Numbered from the stretch's first letter, positions 47,848-60,139 are shown. The stretch: DNA of 64,000 nucleotides from Trichaptum fuscoviolaceum (GCA_910574455.1 CAJSYZ010000004.1:3792599-3856598), one strand, 5' to 3'. Numbers and translations are program-made. The notes: generated from the sequence alone by a model not told the origin.

Positions 47848-50800
47848 TTAGAAGTCTACGCAGTCCGTAGCCGAATCCCATTTTGAAGCGTCGTCCTCCT
47901 CATGATCACCATCTCCACCTAAATCCTTGTCCTTGTCCTTGCCCTCGCCCTCGCCGTCGTCCTCGCCCTCGCCCTCGCCGTCGTCCTCGCCGTCGTCCTC
48001 GCCCTCGCCGTCGTCATCGCCCTCGCCGTCGTCATCGCCCTCGCCGTCGTCATCGCCCTCGCCGTCATCATCGCCCTTGCACTCAATCTTGTCAACTCCC
48101 TCGTCCCCGCTCTCACTCAGGTTGTCGTCACCCTCAGCATTAGCATGCTCGTCCTCTGCATCACCTTCCACCTCGCCTCTATACTCAGCCACCTCACGCT
48201 CTTCACCCTTATCGTCGGTTCCGTCGGTTCCGTCTTCCCAATTATCAGCGTCTTCGTCATACGCTTTTTCGCAGGTCGAATCTGCATCTATAACGTCAAA
48301 ATACAAGGAGAAGTCCCTGCCAGTGATACCCGATCCAACAAGTTCGGTGTTCTTTCTCGTATCGATATCTGTACTGGCATCGTAAGCTAGGAGGCGGGAT
48401 CGAACCTTTTCCCAGTTTGATTCAGTGAAGAAAGAGGGATTTGACAACAAGTTAACATAGTCGTCCGTATGAGGTTGCCACAGAGCGCTAGTGAAATACC
48501 ACTCAGCGCCGCCAAGTTCTTCTTTGATATTTTGCAACCGAGCCACCTGTTTATCAATGGCAACCTTGACCTATCCATGGGAAGATCAGCGAATAAGGAC
48601 AATATAAGTGCTGAAAAAAGTAGATACCGCTGTTGCCGCAAGGGCGAGGGCACCGATAGGCTTTCCTATGGTGTTTCTGTCCAGTATTTTATGCCGACCC
48701 ATGGCCAAGACAATGTGTACGGACAACACTGAGACCACAAGGTCAGAGCAGAACAGTCCTTGCTTCTGTACATTTAGGGTCAATGCATGGACACAAAATG
48801 CGACAATAAATACTCTTTTACTTACCCTCTCCATACTATACCAGCTTTCCCATAGAAACGGTTCGGCTTTCTTCTTGTCAACTAGCGACTGCAACGTCTT
48901 ACAATTGCTTCGTTTCGCATTGATTTTGATTGTTCGCCGCTGATAAAACTTGCAACTGATTGCTCAGCTTTCTCAAAAAGTTTCTTGCGCCAGCTATCAG
49001 AGCATCTCTGGGCCACCTGAAATACAAGGATCGCATCTCAATTTGGTAAAGGTGACTTGGAGATAAGTTAGATTGACTCAACTAGAGAACAGATATCGGC
49101 AAACTGAGTTTCGTAACTGAATTCCACAGAATCAAACACTTTCCCCCACAGTGAGCTGATGAGCTTATTGTCCGGAGTTTGCCATGGTGTGACGGACTTT
49201 CCAACTGCGCGAAATAGTGAAGGTAATAGAATATGAGTCCATCCTGCCTGAGTACCGGGAGGGAGACACTGGTTCGTCGCCCTTTTCCTGCCTGGCACGC
49301 GAGATCCTTCCCTTCCTTCATTTTGATCCTTGTCCTCAAGTCCCACTGATGTCTGCATATAAGTAAATCAGCAAAATATGTCATAGAAATGAATTTGATT
49401 CGACAAACTGAGCTAGTAGTCCGAGAGACTTTGCGATGACCTTGATAAGCCCCAGTCACTAACACTTCGGGTCCGGGGGTGCAGGATGCTCTCGTCATTG
49501 CAAGGGACGGTGCTCGAGGTGCTAACGACATCTTTCGACCACCAGACTATTAGTAAGAAAAAAAGGTGAATGTCTACATTTAGAGTGTATCAATCGACTC
49601 TCACTTACTTCATTATCAGCCACCAGCGACTGCCTCTTGCGATTAGAGGTAGCGGATCCAAGCTCCGGCTGCAGCACGTCAGAAAGCTGTTATCCGTGGC
49701 AAGTGAACAGCTCGAAAAGAAGCACTTACTGTCATATCGGCCTCAGGCCGATAAGGAATGTCAGAGGGTTTCCTCTTCTTACTCAAGTCCTTTCCGCCTG
49801 ATCAGATACGAACTTGAATGCCAATTACCATAGAATTGACACTTACTGTGGCACCGGCCTGTGTGTCCATGTCAATCAACAATGACTTATTGATCTTGAC
49901 AGTCTTATTAGCCTATTGAGATGGTTTAAATTAAGTAAACATGAAATGAAGGAATTCATTGCACGTGAAGGTAGAAGAATTACCACATTAACCTGAGAGT
50001 CGGTGTCTGGTGGCGACTTCCTCTTTCCGTTCTTTGTGACTGTGATGTCCTATTCATATGCACACATTAGCGATCGACTCGAAGTGAAGAAGGAAACGAA
50101 TAGTTGCTACAGGAGAGCACCGGAAGTGAGCCTACGGTGCATCGACGCTCACACATACCTGTACACGGGGTTCCAAAGCTAGTGATCGCACCTTACAACC
50201 ATAAATAAGGGGGGAACGAGAGAAGTTGAGATAAGATAGACTTACCGGTGCGCTAAGCTGCGAAATAGCAGTCCTCTTGTTTGCATCCTATCAAAATACC
50301 AATTCAGTAAGCAATGAAGGAAGGATGTACCATGAAGATCACTGTCTGGTACTCACCTGTCCACCTGGATTTATCTTGTTATTCTTATCCTCGAGTACGG
50401 GAAGGGATTACTCAGTAGATTGAAAAAATGTAGAATGATATGACATCGCTTACCGTTGAAACCTGCGACCCGGAAAGAGTGTCACGCAATAACTTCCTTT
50501 TCTTCGAGTTGACGTTGCTGCTACCTCCATCCTGTTCATGAGACGGCAGTTGGCAGATAAATAATAACGAAGGAATATGAACAAACGGTCATGGAGCAAC
50601 TGACATGAATCGAACAGTAATCAGTCGGACTCACACAAGCTTGAGCCGGCCTTGTTAGCCTCTTCGGATCGCTTCCGCCCTATAAACAAGTTATTCAGAC
50701 TGCATCTGCCATTCTAATGCTCCGTCAACTCACAACATTTGATTCCGAATCGACAAGATGTGCCTTCTGTTGCACGCTGATTGTGCTATTTTTTACACCA

Positions 50801-52180
50801 TGATAGCTTGTAAGGGTTATTGTTTCTCCTTCATCCTCCCAGGGACTTAAGTTTTCATCATCTGGCAATTCGACGGTGTGTCTGGTGCAGCTTTGCGTCA
50901 GCAAGGCTCATAATATAGTGGTAGCAAAGACAAGAGCGTCAATGTTGCAGGTGAAGGATTTCCAACTTGAAGTTGGGTCTTGGCCCGGGAGCGTCACGGT
51001 AGTAGTAGCCTGAGTAGGTAGTCGGGATGATGATGATCATACTAGTATGAGTTTAATAATTGAGTCTAAATCAAGCTTCTCACTCACCATTACATCGACT
51101 TGACAGTACCAGATACTGATTCAGACGCAATGCAAGATTCAAACCTCAAACTCACAAATTGATCCTTTCTGAGTCTATCCCTGCCACTGGCACCTCAAGA
51201 CCTCCACCCTCTTCACCAATGAAAGTGGAATCATCTGTGTTGCGAAGCGCCCTGACAGGGCGTTTTGTCTTGTCGTTCCGCCTTGACGTAGCGGGCGAGT
51301 CTATTATGTCCGTTTCTTCATCAGAAAGACTCTCGTTCGGTCCTGCAGGAGCGTGAAAGAATGCGTCGCTGGGAGTCACGGTGGCGGCAGACCTGGACAT
51401 CTTTGCGGTCTGCACACGTGTGCGAAATGGAAGTTCACCTTTGGAATCTTCTTTCCTAGCCTTTTTTGCAGGCTCCCTGTTTGGCTCATCCATACTCGCT
51501 GCTTCGCATTAAGGTGAGTCACAGTGTTCAACCTCCAAGCTTTGAGATCATCTGAAAATGTATAGGCAATGTTACTCACGAATATCCAAGTCTTCGTTGT
51601 GTCCATCTTCACAACCCGATACGTCTTTAACATCGTTCTTCGAGTCTGTTTATGCCAGTTCAAATGATCTGTGTCATCACTGATCTAAAGTTGAAGACTT
51701 ACTGCTAGCTTCGCCTTTTGGCTTTCTACGTCCACGTTTGCCAGTGAGTTTGGGCACTGTTGAGCCCATCTGGGTGCGTGTCTCAAGAGCCTTTGACAAG
51801 TTGTTTTCAAGCTCTACGGTCTCTAGCATCGCTGCTTCTTGGTTCTCTGCTGCAGTCACCTTCTTGCGAACCTTGTCAGCTGCCTCTTGTTCTTTTGCTG
51901 CCCGTTTTTGCTCCGCAGCGAGTTTTTTCCTCTCTTTTGCAACCGCGACTTGCTGGGCCGCAGCTCTGCGGAAGGCTGCCCGCTCTTCCTTCTGCTTTTC
52001 CTTCTCTTCCTTCTCCTTCAATGCCTCATCCCGCCTCTCTGCCTGCCGTACTTTCCTTTTCTCTTTTTCTTCCTTCTCCCGCAATATCTCCTCCTGTGTT
52101 CGTCTTGTTCTGAGTTGTCCAACGACTGCTCCGGGGTGCTTTTCGCTGTTCTTAGCTCTTGTCTGTCTTTGAGTTGACAT
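47848..52180 (-). CDS. DUF6532-like protein with coiled coil, basic-motif exon array and acidic tail
   Basis: Nineteen exons give about 973 aa. Boundaries: 52180-51703, 51645-51580, 51501-51156, 50890-50734, 50679-50635, 50531-50454, 50389-50357, 50287-50246, 50191-50159, 50049-49984, 49912-49847, 49789-49730, 49668-49609, 49546-49409, 49352-49083, 49016-48957, 48888-48826, 48765-48628 and 48570-47848. N-terminus: Lys/Glu-rich coiled coil (TQEEILREKEEKEKRKVRQA). Ten short phase-0 exons follow, many with a basic motif (NSKKRK, NGKRK, LSKKRK, SNRKRQ). Then comes a domain resembling DUF6532 of Agaricomycetes: QGLFCSDLVVSVLSVHIVLA, IGKPIGALALAATA, WEKVRSRLLAY. The tail is acidic repeats (DDGEGDDDGEG). 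The join across intron 50891-51155 and the donor after 48,957 are the weakest points; the first three exons could be a separate gene. Function unknown. Confidence 0.65.
47936..48080. repeat. 18-bp coding minisatellite
   Basis: On the plus strand the unit GCCCTCGCCGTCGTCATC is repeated in tandem with small changes. On the coding (minus) strand it gives repeats of Asp-Asp-Asp-Gly-Glu-Gly. It forms the acidic tail of the DUF6532-like protein and keeps its frame. Unit number is likely to vary between strains. Confidence 0.85.
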
Positions 52181-52452
52181 TTTGTGCAGTGTTTTGAGAC
52201 TTGTATGATGATAAGATGTGTCGAAGGTGCAAGTTCAAGATCAGGGAGGCGGGGGCGTCTATCTTAGACAAGTTGAAAATTTACGCCCACTACTACCGTG
52301 ACTACTCTATGACTAATTTTAACTCAGGTTCAAGTTCACTGGCACTCCGAGTCCGAGTCACTGCCAGTGCTAGCAGCCTGCCAGTGCCAGTGAGGCTCAG
52401 CTGTGAGTCCCAATTGTCAACGTGTACTACTACTGAGGTTACATTCAAGTTG

Positions 52453-55400
52453 ATGCCAGCGACACGGAAAAAGCACGATCCCTTTCATTTTCCACCAACT
52501 ATTCGATGCACCTTGCCCGGCTGTAGTAGGACGTTCAAGAGTCAATCTGGAAGAGCAAGACATGAATATTCAGCTCATCCGACGTCATTCTTGGCAAGTT
52601 CTTCTGCTTGTGGTCATGAATATGAATCGTCACCTATTCGACCCATACGAGCTCCAAGTCCTCAACTTGAAGCTCTCCTGAGGTCGTCCGAACTTCCATC
52701 AGAGGGTCATCTTGAGAGCGGCTCTGACTCCTACGATTACGATATTTCCATGCTTACACAGGATATCTCGATGCTCAGTATAGGCCGAGACGAGCTGCTT
52801 CAAGATTTGGACAGACCTGATTCTCTGTCCCATTCTGTCACCGGAAGTGACAGTGGCCGTTCTGAAGACTTGGATTCCGACATTGGAGATTATGAGGAGA
52901 GCGAGGATAACTTGAAGGTGTATCACAGATACTTGAATGGTGCGCGCCAAATCAATTGTTCACGGTTTACTGTAGCATTTTGACACCAAACATTGTGCAG
53001 CCACTCCATGCGATGCAGAAGGGAACTTCTTGGAATATGAAGACTCACCCGCTCCGCGAAACGAATCTGCGTCAAATGACTGGTTTCCCTATTCGTGCCG
53101 AGCAGATTTTGAGCTCGCAGATTTTCTCTATCGGGAAGAGCAAATGTCTGCTGGGAACATAACAAAGCTTCTGGGAATCATGAAGGCTTATCAGCTGATT
53201 CAGGCGGCGGAGAATGTAAAATCTTGCGGATGTTCCGAATTGGATGCGACAGAGCCTGACGATGACTTGGATCTGGGTTCAACTAGTACGCTACTCGATG
53301 GAGATGCGCAAAAAATGTATAACATCATTGATGCTACGAAAGTCGGTGATGTGTCTTGGAAATCCTTTAGTAACTTCTACACAGACGACAATGGCCAAAA
53401 GGTGACAAATGACAATACCGAGTCATGGAAGAGGAAAGAATATGATGTATGGTATCGGGATCCTTTGGAAGTGATCCGGAATTTGGTGGACAATCCGGCG
53501 TTGGAAGGCGAATTCGACTATGTCCCGTTTCGTGAATATCAGCCGAAGGAGGATTCTGATGACAACAAAGAACGAGTCTTCAGAAACTACATGTCCAGAA
53601 ATTTTGCTTGGGAACAGGCTGTAAGTCATAAATCATGCAGCATTCGAAGTTCGAGGAAGTGTTCTGATTATCCTTGACTTAGAACAAAATCTACGCCGAA
53701 GATAAAGCAGTCCATGGGTCCATGTTTGTTCCGGTGATCTTAGGGAGTGACAAGACAACAGTTTCCGTTGGAACTGGCAACAACGAATATTATCCGTTAT
53801 ATCTCTCAATAGGAAATGTATCTAACAAGGCCCGGCGGTCCCAAAAGTTGAATACAGTCCAGCTCGTAGCATTTCTAGCAATACCAAAGAGTGTGTGTTA
53901 CAAACTTGAAGTGACCTATTCGATTGTGTTCTGACACTTCAAGTTTGCAGCTGAGCGGCAATACGAAAAGTCAGATGACTTCCGTCGCTTTAGACATCAA
54001 ATCTTTCATTCATCTATATCAAGAATCTTGAGTCCACTGAAGACCGCAATGTCTATAAACAATGAACAAACCATGCTCCGGTGCCCTGATGGTCACTTGC
54101 GTAGGTCGGTTCTCGGACTCGGCTCGTATATAGCCGATTATCCGGAACAGGTGAGTCTATGCGCAATATGCACTGGATGGTGCTGCAAGTAAGTATTGTC
54201 CTTTCCAAAAATCACATCCGACTCGAGTTCGAGAAAATGGCTTAATGCAGCTACTATATAGATGTACAACACCTCACAAGAACCTAGATAATCCGGAATT
54301 TGTTACAAATCCTCGAACAAAAGAGCTACACGAACGATTGATAGAACAGGTGGATGACAATAGCATAAGTAGAGCCACAATTCGTAAGGAGTATGGGTTC
54401 CACCAAGATATCGTCGTATGTGTTCCAACTTCAAGTTGTCCATTAGATGCACTTACCGCAACTATGTTCCGTAGCCCTTCACCAATGATTTTCCGCGTGC
54501 AGATATATGCGATCTCATTTCTCCAGACCTACTGCACCAAATCATCAAAGGCGTATTCAAGGATCACCTTGTTGAGTGGATTTGCCAGAGCTTGACCACG
54601 ACGGAGCTGGACGTTGTGGATAGAAGGTACCGTCTCTCACAAGACATATATTGCAAATGCCTTTGCTAACTTCCACGTAGAATAAGAGTTGCTGCTCCCT
54701 TTCCTGGACTTCGTAGATTCCCCGAAGGCCGAGGCTTCAAGCAATGGACAGGCAATGATTCTAAGGCACTTATGAAAGTATGTGACCTTTCTATCTTGTT
54801 TGAGGCGGTGGTTTGCTGATATTTGATGCAATTTGCTTAGGTGTATCTTCCGGCTATCGTGGGCATTGCGCACGATGATATGATTCGCGCATTGAGTGCA
54901 TTTCTGGACTTCTGTTACCTTGTGCGTCGGTACACGATTACAGCCTCAACTCTTGATCAAATAAAAGCCTCTCTGGATCACTTTCATCAATTTCGGCAAA
55001 TATTCATAGCCAAGGGCATCCGGGATAACTTCTCACTGCCACGACAGCATGCCATGGTCCACTATCCTACAATGATCCCTCTCTTTGCTGCACCGAGCGG
55101 GCTGTGTCATCAATCACAGAGAATAAACACATTTACGCGGTCAAGGAAACATGGCGACGCTCAAACAGAAATGATCCTTTGGGTCAGATGATCACAGCAA
55201 ACGAACGACTAAGTAAACTCATTGCAGCCAGGGCAGACTTCAAAAGGCGTGGAATGCTGGACGATTCGTTGGCGGAGGCTTCGTGGAGAGCTTTGCGTGA
55301 TGTTCTGCGCAAGAATATGTCAGAGTCGGAGGAGGATGAAGCTGAGAGGACCTCAAATTGGAGGGAACAGGTGCAACATCATGGTGCTCCATTGGCAAGG

Positions 55401-56445
55401 GCAAGCGATGATACAGAGGACTTCTTCGATGACATTGTGGGCAAGAATGAACTCAACGAAATTGCAGACCTGGAAGATCCCGGGAGCTTAGTGCATGGGC
55501 CACAGCATTTTGCGGTTCAAGACATACAACATGCTGAACGCCAGATGCGCTTGGGTGGCAAAAATGACCCTTTGAGCTTGATGTTAATGGCTTCGAAGCA
55601 ACTTAGTATTACTTAGTAACCCATGCTTTTGGTGCTGCACATCTGACTTCTTTGTTGTCATCCTTGCAGAGTCCAGTACGGTGTACCCTAAGCAGCTCAC
55701 GGCTCTTGTGGCGATAAAAGGCCATCCAGAGCTCCGAAAACTCCGACAGCTCATTAAAGAATACTTATTCAACAAGTACGAGAAGCACAACTCCAACTTA
55801 AGGGGCTCCTCTGGCAGAGCCGAACCAGCAGTTGAATTGGACATGAGCAATGACTTTTCAATTTTCCATTCAGCCACCGCTTTCTTTGCCTACCATGGCG
55901 AATCGATCCCTATAGAACAAGCAATGAGGGAGGTGATCAGGTCCAATCCCTCTTGGCGCGGAAAAGCAAGACGTGACGCAGTCCTTGTTCGAGTTAATAC
56001 TCGCAAAAAGGGGTTTGCAGGAATGAGAGTTGCCCGTGTTATGCTTCTTTTTTCCTTCACCGCTAAAGGGGAGCATCAGAACTGCGCTCTCTCGTCCAAT
56101 TTTTCAAGCGTGTTGGAGATTCACCCGACCTCAAAACAAGAATGTGGATAGTCGAACCGGAGTTTGAGTTAGAGAGCTCTAACCGCCCGTGTCGGATGCT
56201 GTACTACCGGAGTGAATGGCAGATGTCGCTATCACCGCGACTGCAAGGCTCCGAAGCTATCTGTGATAGATGTAGGGGACATCCTCCGTTTAGCCCACCT
56301 CCTGGGGGTTCCGAAGGGTGATGAATATCCTCCGAAGTCATTGACACCTGAGGAGTCCCTGGATTTTTATGATAAATTCTATGTTAACCGATTTGCTGAC
56401 ATGCACATGCACGAAACATTGTACGAAAGCAGACATTGGCAATGA
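52453..56445 (+). pseudogene. Plavaka-family (CACTA-like) transposase, frameshifted
   Basis: Exons 52453-52939, 53001-53620, 53683-53890, 53951-54188, 54262-54415, 54475-54626, 54681-54777, 54841-55605 and 55670-56445. The order is that of Plavaka transposases: an N-terminal C2H2 finger (CTLPGCSRTFKSQSGRARHE), MYNIIDATKVGDVSWKSF, WYRDPLEVIRNLVDNP, YYPLYLSIGNVSNKARRSQK, GLGSYIADYPEQ, a Cys pair (CCKC), ISPDLLHQIIKGVFKDHLVE, then HYPTMIPLF and, near the end, LSVIDVGDILRLAHLLGV and FYVNRFADMHMHE. Exons 1-7 keep one frame. Near 55,107 one base is missing. Near 56,089 two extra bases (CTCTCT) shift the frame, which changes back near 56,200. The copy is therefore probably inactive unless these are assembly errors. 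Repeat clusters flank it on both sides. Confidence 0.9.
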
Positions 56446-57006
56446 TAAAGATAAACTCTTCATTTAGTAGCACATACTACAAAGTAGATTGAAACCTACA
56501 ACTTGAAAGTGAGGATATGGCAATTAAAGAAAGAGATGTAAATGAAACAGACCCAGTGCCAGCCTGAGCCACTGCTGCTAGTAGTGGCATCATGATCATG
56601 ATGCCATGCAAGTGTAATCAAGGCATCGACTCTTAGGCTGTCTTAACTTCAAGTTGACATCATACTCTTGGCTTGCTTTCAAGTTCAAGTTGTACAGTTT
56701 ACACTGGCAATAACATCATGGTATTCATCGTACGAGGTAACAATTATTATCAACAATTCACGAAGTGACATATGTAAGGAGAAACAGAAGACACTGGCAT
56801 AGCTCAGAGATTGTATGGGTAGTTCAAGTCATAGCTTCACCTCGGAGTTCTTAATATTTCCCAGACAACTTTCGGGGAACGGTTGCTTGTTTTGCCCTGC
56901 AACGGCTTGATGGAGAGAAGAGCTAAATGCACTGCAGTGAGCGCATATTAGAGAGTGAAGAGACTTCATCACATACATTAATTACTGATCGCTGTGGCCC
57001 AACCCA
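56446..57006. repeat. Subterminal-type repeat cluster downstream of the transposase
   Basis: No gene. Words include CAACTTGAAAGTG (56,490), CAGTGCCAGCCTGAGCCACTG (about 56,553), ACTTCAAGTTGACATC (56,645) and TTTCAAGTTCAAGTTGTAC (56,680). Together with the cluster at 52,330-52,450 it brackets the transposase gene. Confidence 0.55.
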
Positions 57007-59335
57007 TCACTGCATACGATGATAATACCAGAGCTTTTCACAATCCTTCACGTTTTTGCCCGTATTTTGTATCAGCTCCTCTAGATAATCGCGGAGCTGC
57101 GCGAGGCTGGATGCTGTCGCATTCCATGCACTAGCACCAATAGAACTTGAAGGAATTGGGGGTACACCGCGTGAATCCAGGTTGCGAAACAACGTAGTCA
57201 TGGCCTGTGCAGCATCCTTTGCAGATTCGCGAGTTTTGGCGTCGCTTGTATGTTTGTGCAAATTGTTAAAAGCATCGAGGATTGCGTCAATTGACTCCGC
57301 CCGTTGGTGTATTATCTCGTTGAGAAAGCTGCGGATAGGGGCTTCCGATACGCCCATGAGGAGTTTGAATACCTTTGTGTTGGAGACAATTTCCAACCAT
57401 CTCCTGACGATTTTAAACCCATTTATCAAGCGGAGGTGAAGAGTGTCCAACGCCCTGAAGGAAGCCTCAATGCGGTTTGGAAGTGATTTCAGATCCCCTA
57501 TAACGAGCTGTGATAAAGAAAGAGATGAAAGGCCCTTCGCCTCTTTAAGTACGCGCATGTCGTGATCGTATATAGCCTCTACTGAGACATTGTCCTGAAA
57601 CATGGCGTCAACCTTGGTACAAAAACGTAGCGCCAGTTCCCGACTTGCAGTATCCAAACTAGGAAGTTCATCGCCATCGTCATTGCGACCTGGAGCCGTA
57701 AAGAAATCGGGATACAGCTCACGCGCATGTGTTCGGAGTTTCTTATTGCCATCCGTTTCGCCGTATTCATAAATGCGAGACACAGCAGGAACCATTACTA
57801 CAGACCCATCTTCTTCAACGGTGCAGGTAAAATGATCCAGTTTCTGGATCAACGTGTCTACATCAACGATGATATCCCAGAGTGCGCGGAGATGGATCTG
57901 GAATAATGGCAGGAAGAAATGGAAAAGACGAGAGGGATCCATAGTGGAGAAGTCGGTCTGATTGAACTCCTTATCCAAGCCCACGTAGAACTCGCGAGGG
58001 CGTTCTAGCGTTTTAACATACTGCGCATGTGGTGCATCATTCGTTAATGTATGATAGGTCTTGCCATCTTCTTGATCTATGCATGTCATATAGTATCTGA
58101 GAAGATGGTCTCTCATGACTTCCAGGAGGCCAGTCCGTCCAACATCGAAGTGATGAAACTGACCGAGACCGCGGGACTTTGATGCAGAGGAAATGCACTT
58201 TTGTATTTCGTCATCATTGAAATCAAGGACGATTGCGGAGGCTTCAAAGAGGAAGTACAGCATAGCATCGAGAGCCTTCCTTGCTATGACAGCATCGCCT
58301 GGTGCTCGGTTCTAACAAGCGTATGTTTTCAGATGACATTCTTTTTAGAAAATTGACATTGTCACTTACTCCGGATACACAATCAGTTAGGTGAGTAACC
58401 GACGATCTTAATTGGGCTACAGCACTCAAAACAGCCTCCTGCCCTTCTAGGAGCAGCTGAATCGTCTTCTCCATAGCATTGAGCCGAACATTCGCATCCT
58501 TGTCCGTTTCCAAAGATTGTTTCCCAGGTTCAACCAGCTGTGCGCTAACATGAAGTGCTTCACTGCCAGTGGCAGGGATGAAGGTTGCCTCAGTACCTTG
58601 ACTGCCAGTGCTTCCAGTCGGGTGAACCAGGTCAATACGTTGAGTGTTTTCAATAGTCTTGGACGCGTACTCCTCAAGAGTGGAAATGCCAGCTTCGGTA
58701 TTATTGATAGCTGTAGTGAGCGACCCGCAATCACTAGGGATCGGATAATGTCTCTTTGATAAACCCCGCGTTGTCCGAACCTGACTCGCAGGCGAACCTT
58801 CAGGCAGGGCACCTCCTATATAACTCGCAGACCGTGCCCGTTTACTATAACAATCCCGGTCGTTGCCTACACTAGGTGACCTTTTTAAGTTACCAGTGCG
58901 ACTTGAGCTATTCGAAGCTCCGGAGCCATGACGCTGGAATGGACCCGGGGAACTGGACAGAGCATGTACTGCCGGAGTAGGTGTTCGACTCTCCGGAGGT
59001 GTTGGAGTATTCGGAGTAGTGGCCTTCACCGCTAGCAGGAGAAGACGACTTGGTTCTACACTGGGACCTCTTCCCGTATTTCCACCACTGGTAGTATCGG
59101 GCGGTGGCGGCATGGAGGACACATGCCGAAAGGTGCCTCCGACTCGGAGTCCGACGTAGTCGTCCAACCGCGTCACTTGGCCTGACAACTGGAGTTGTGA
59201 CCGCGAGTGAGACGCGGAGTTAAGGGCCCTACTATTGGTGCCGGGTCCGTCTGGGTCTGCATTCTTCATCTTGTTCAAGTCTTGAACTTTGGGGGGGGGG
59301 GGGGGGGGGATTGTATTCCTTCCGAGTCCTTTCAA
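57007..59335 (-). CDS. Uncharacterised 756-aa protein of the accessory region
   Basis: Exons 59335-58370 and 58311-57007; the intron restores SGNRAPGDAVIARKALDAML and the frame closes. I do not recognise the family. The first 320 residues are Ser/Pro/Thr-rich and disordered, with a basic patch (RDCYSKRARSASY) and a coiled coil near the end (NAMEKTIQLLLEGQEAVLSA). The C-terminal 435 residues are mostly helical and well ordered: YFLFEASAIVLDFNDDEIQK, DPSRLFHFFLPLFQIHLRAL, LALRFCTKVDAMFQDNVSVE, FRALDTLHLRLINGFKIVRR. A run of 19 C on the coding strand codes a Pro stretch just after the start, so the true start may be the Met near 59,268 (MKNADPDG). Position beside the transposase and between repeat clusters suggests cargo or an accessory factor; inference only. 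Confidence 0.7.
59291..59309. repeat. Run of 19 G
   Basis: Homopolymer on the plus strand inside the first codons of the minus-strand gene; codes Pro there. Its length decides the frame between the first Met (59,335) and the rest, and such runs are prone to sequencing error. Confidence 0.95.
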
Positions 59336-60139
59336 ACTTCAACTGGTGCCTGTCTGACTCAGAGTGACCAGTAGCTGGTATTATGCCAGTGCAGTACTAC
59401 CAGACTCAGAGGTGACGGAGACTCCAGCTTCAAGTTGCCAAGTCCGAACCGAATAGTAGTAGTTGCCACGGTCACTGGTGGCACTCAGGGCAGAAGTTCG
59501 ATCGCAAGACTGAAACACGGACTTGGAGTACTACTAGTAGCAGTCGAGGCAACACTCAGGCTACCGAATAGTAGTACTGATAGTAATAGTACTACTAGTA
59601 GTAGTAGCCTGTCAGTGAGTATTGAATGCGGTGACTTCAACTAGGAGACTGAAAGATGACTCACCGCCAATACCTGAGGGACTTAATAAATGGTTTTGGG
59701 TGACAGGGACTTCGAGGTGAAAGAGCTTCAAGCTGTTGAAGCGTAAACTTGAAGAAGTTGTAGAGTAAGTAGTACTAGACACGACACCGTGATGTCGCAG
59801 TACTGCCAGCCTGAGTGCCAGTGGTAGTACTATGATAAGACTTGGGCATGGGGTACTCAGACTACTGGATTCGGATCATGCCAGTGATCCTGCAACTTCA
59901 AGTTGAACTTCAGATTAAAAGTCCGACACTGCCAGTGCTACTACTACTACTACTACTACTAGTAGTAGTAGTAAGCACTGCCGGTGCCATGGCACTGCCA
60001 GCCTGAGTGCCACTGGTTCAAGTTGAAGACGACGCACTCAGTTTCCCACTGCATTCTTTCCCATTTCGTCCCAATAGTACTACCTATTCATCTTGAACTC
60101 GAAAGCACAACAGCAACGACTTCAACTTGAATCAGCATC
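59336..60139. repeat. Repeat-rich spacer with a (CTA)n/(TAG)n hairpin
   Basis: No supported gene. It holds the palindrome CAACTTCAAGTTG (59,893), two near-identical 23-nt copies around CTGCCAGCCTGAGTGCCA (59,802-59,824 and 59,994-60,016, one mismatch), several AGTACTACTAGTAGTAG runs (59,530-59,610), and a (CTA)n run that meets a (TAG)n run at about 59,960 with CACTGCC words outside both arms, so that 59,925-59,990 can fold into a hairpin. Confidence 0.7.

Noticed and set aside
47883..48385. Ser/Pro- and Arg/Pro-repeat frames on the plus strand
   Set aside because: Antisense readings of the 18-bp repeat that codes the acidic tail.
48889..48902. A 14-nt GT...AG segment in the DUF6532-like gene
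   Set aside because: Far below any workable intron size. A 68-nt intron from the upstream GTTGCA donor keeps the frame and was used, though the donor is weak.
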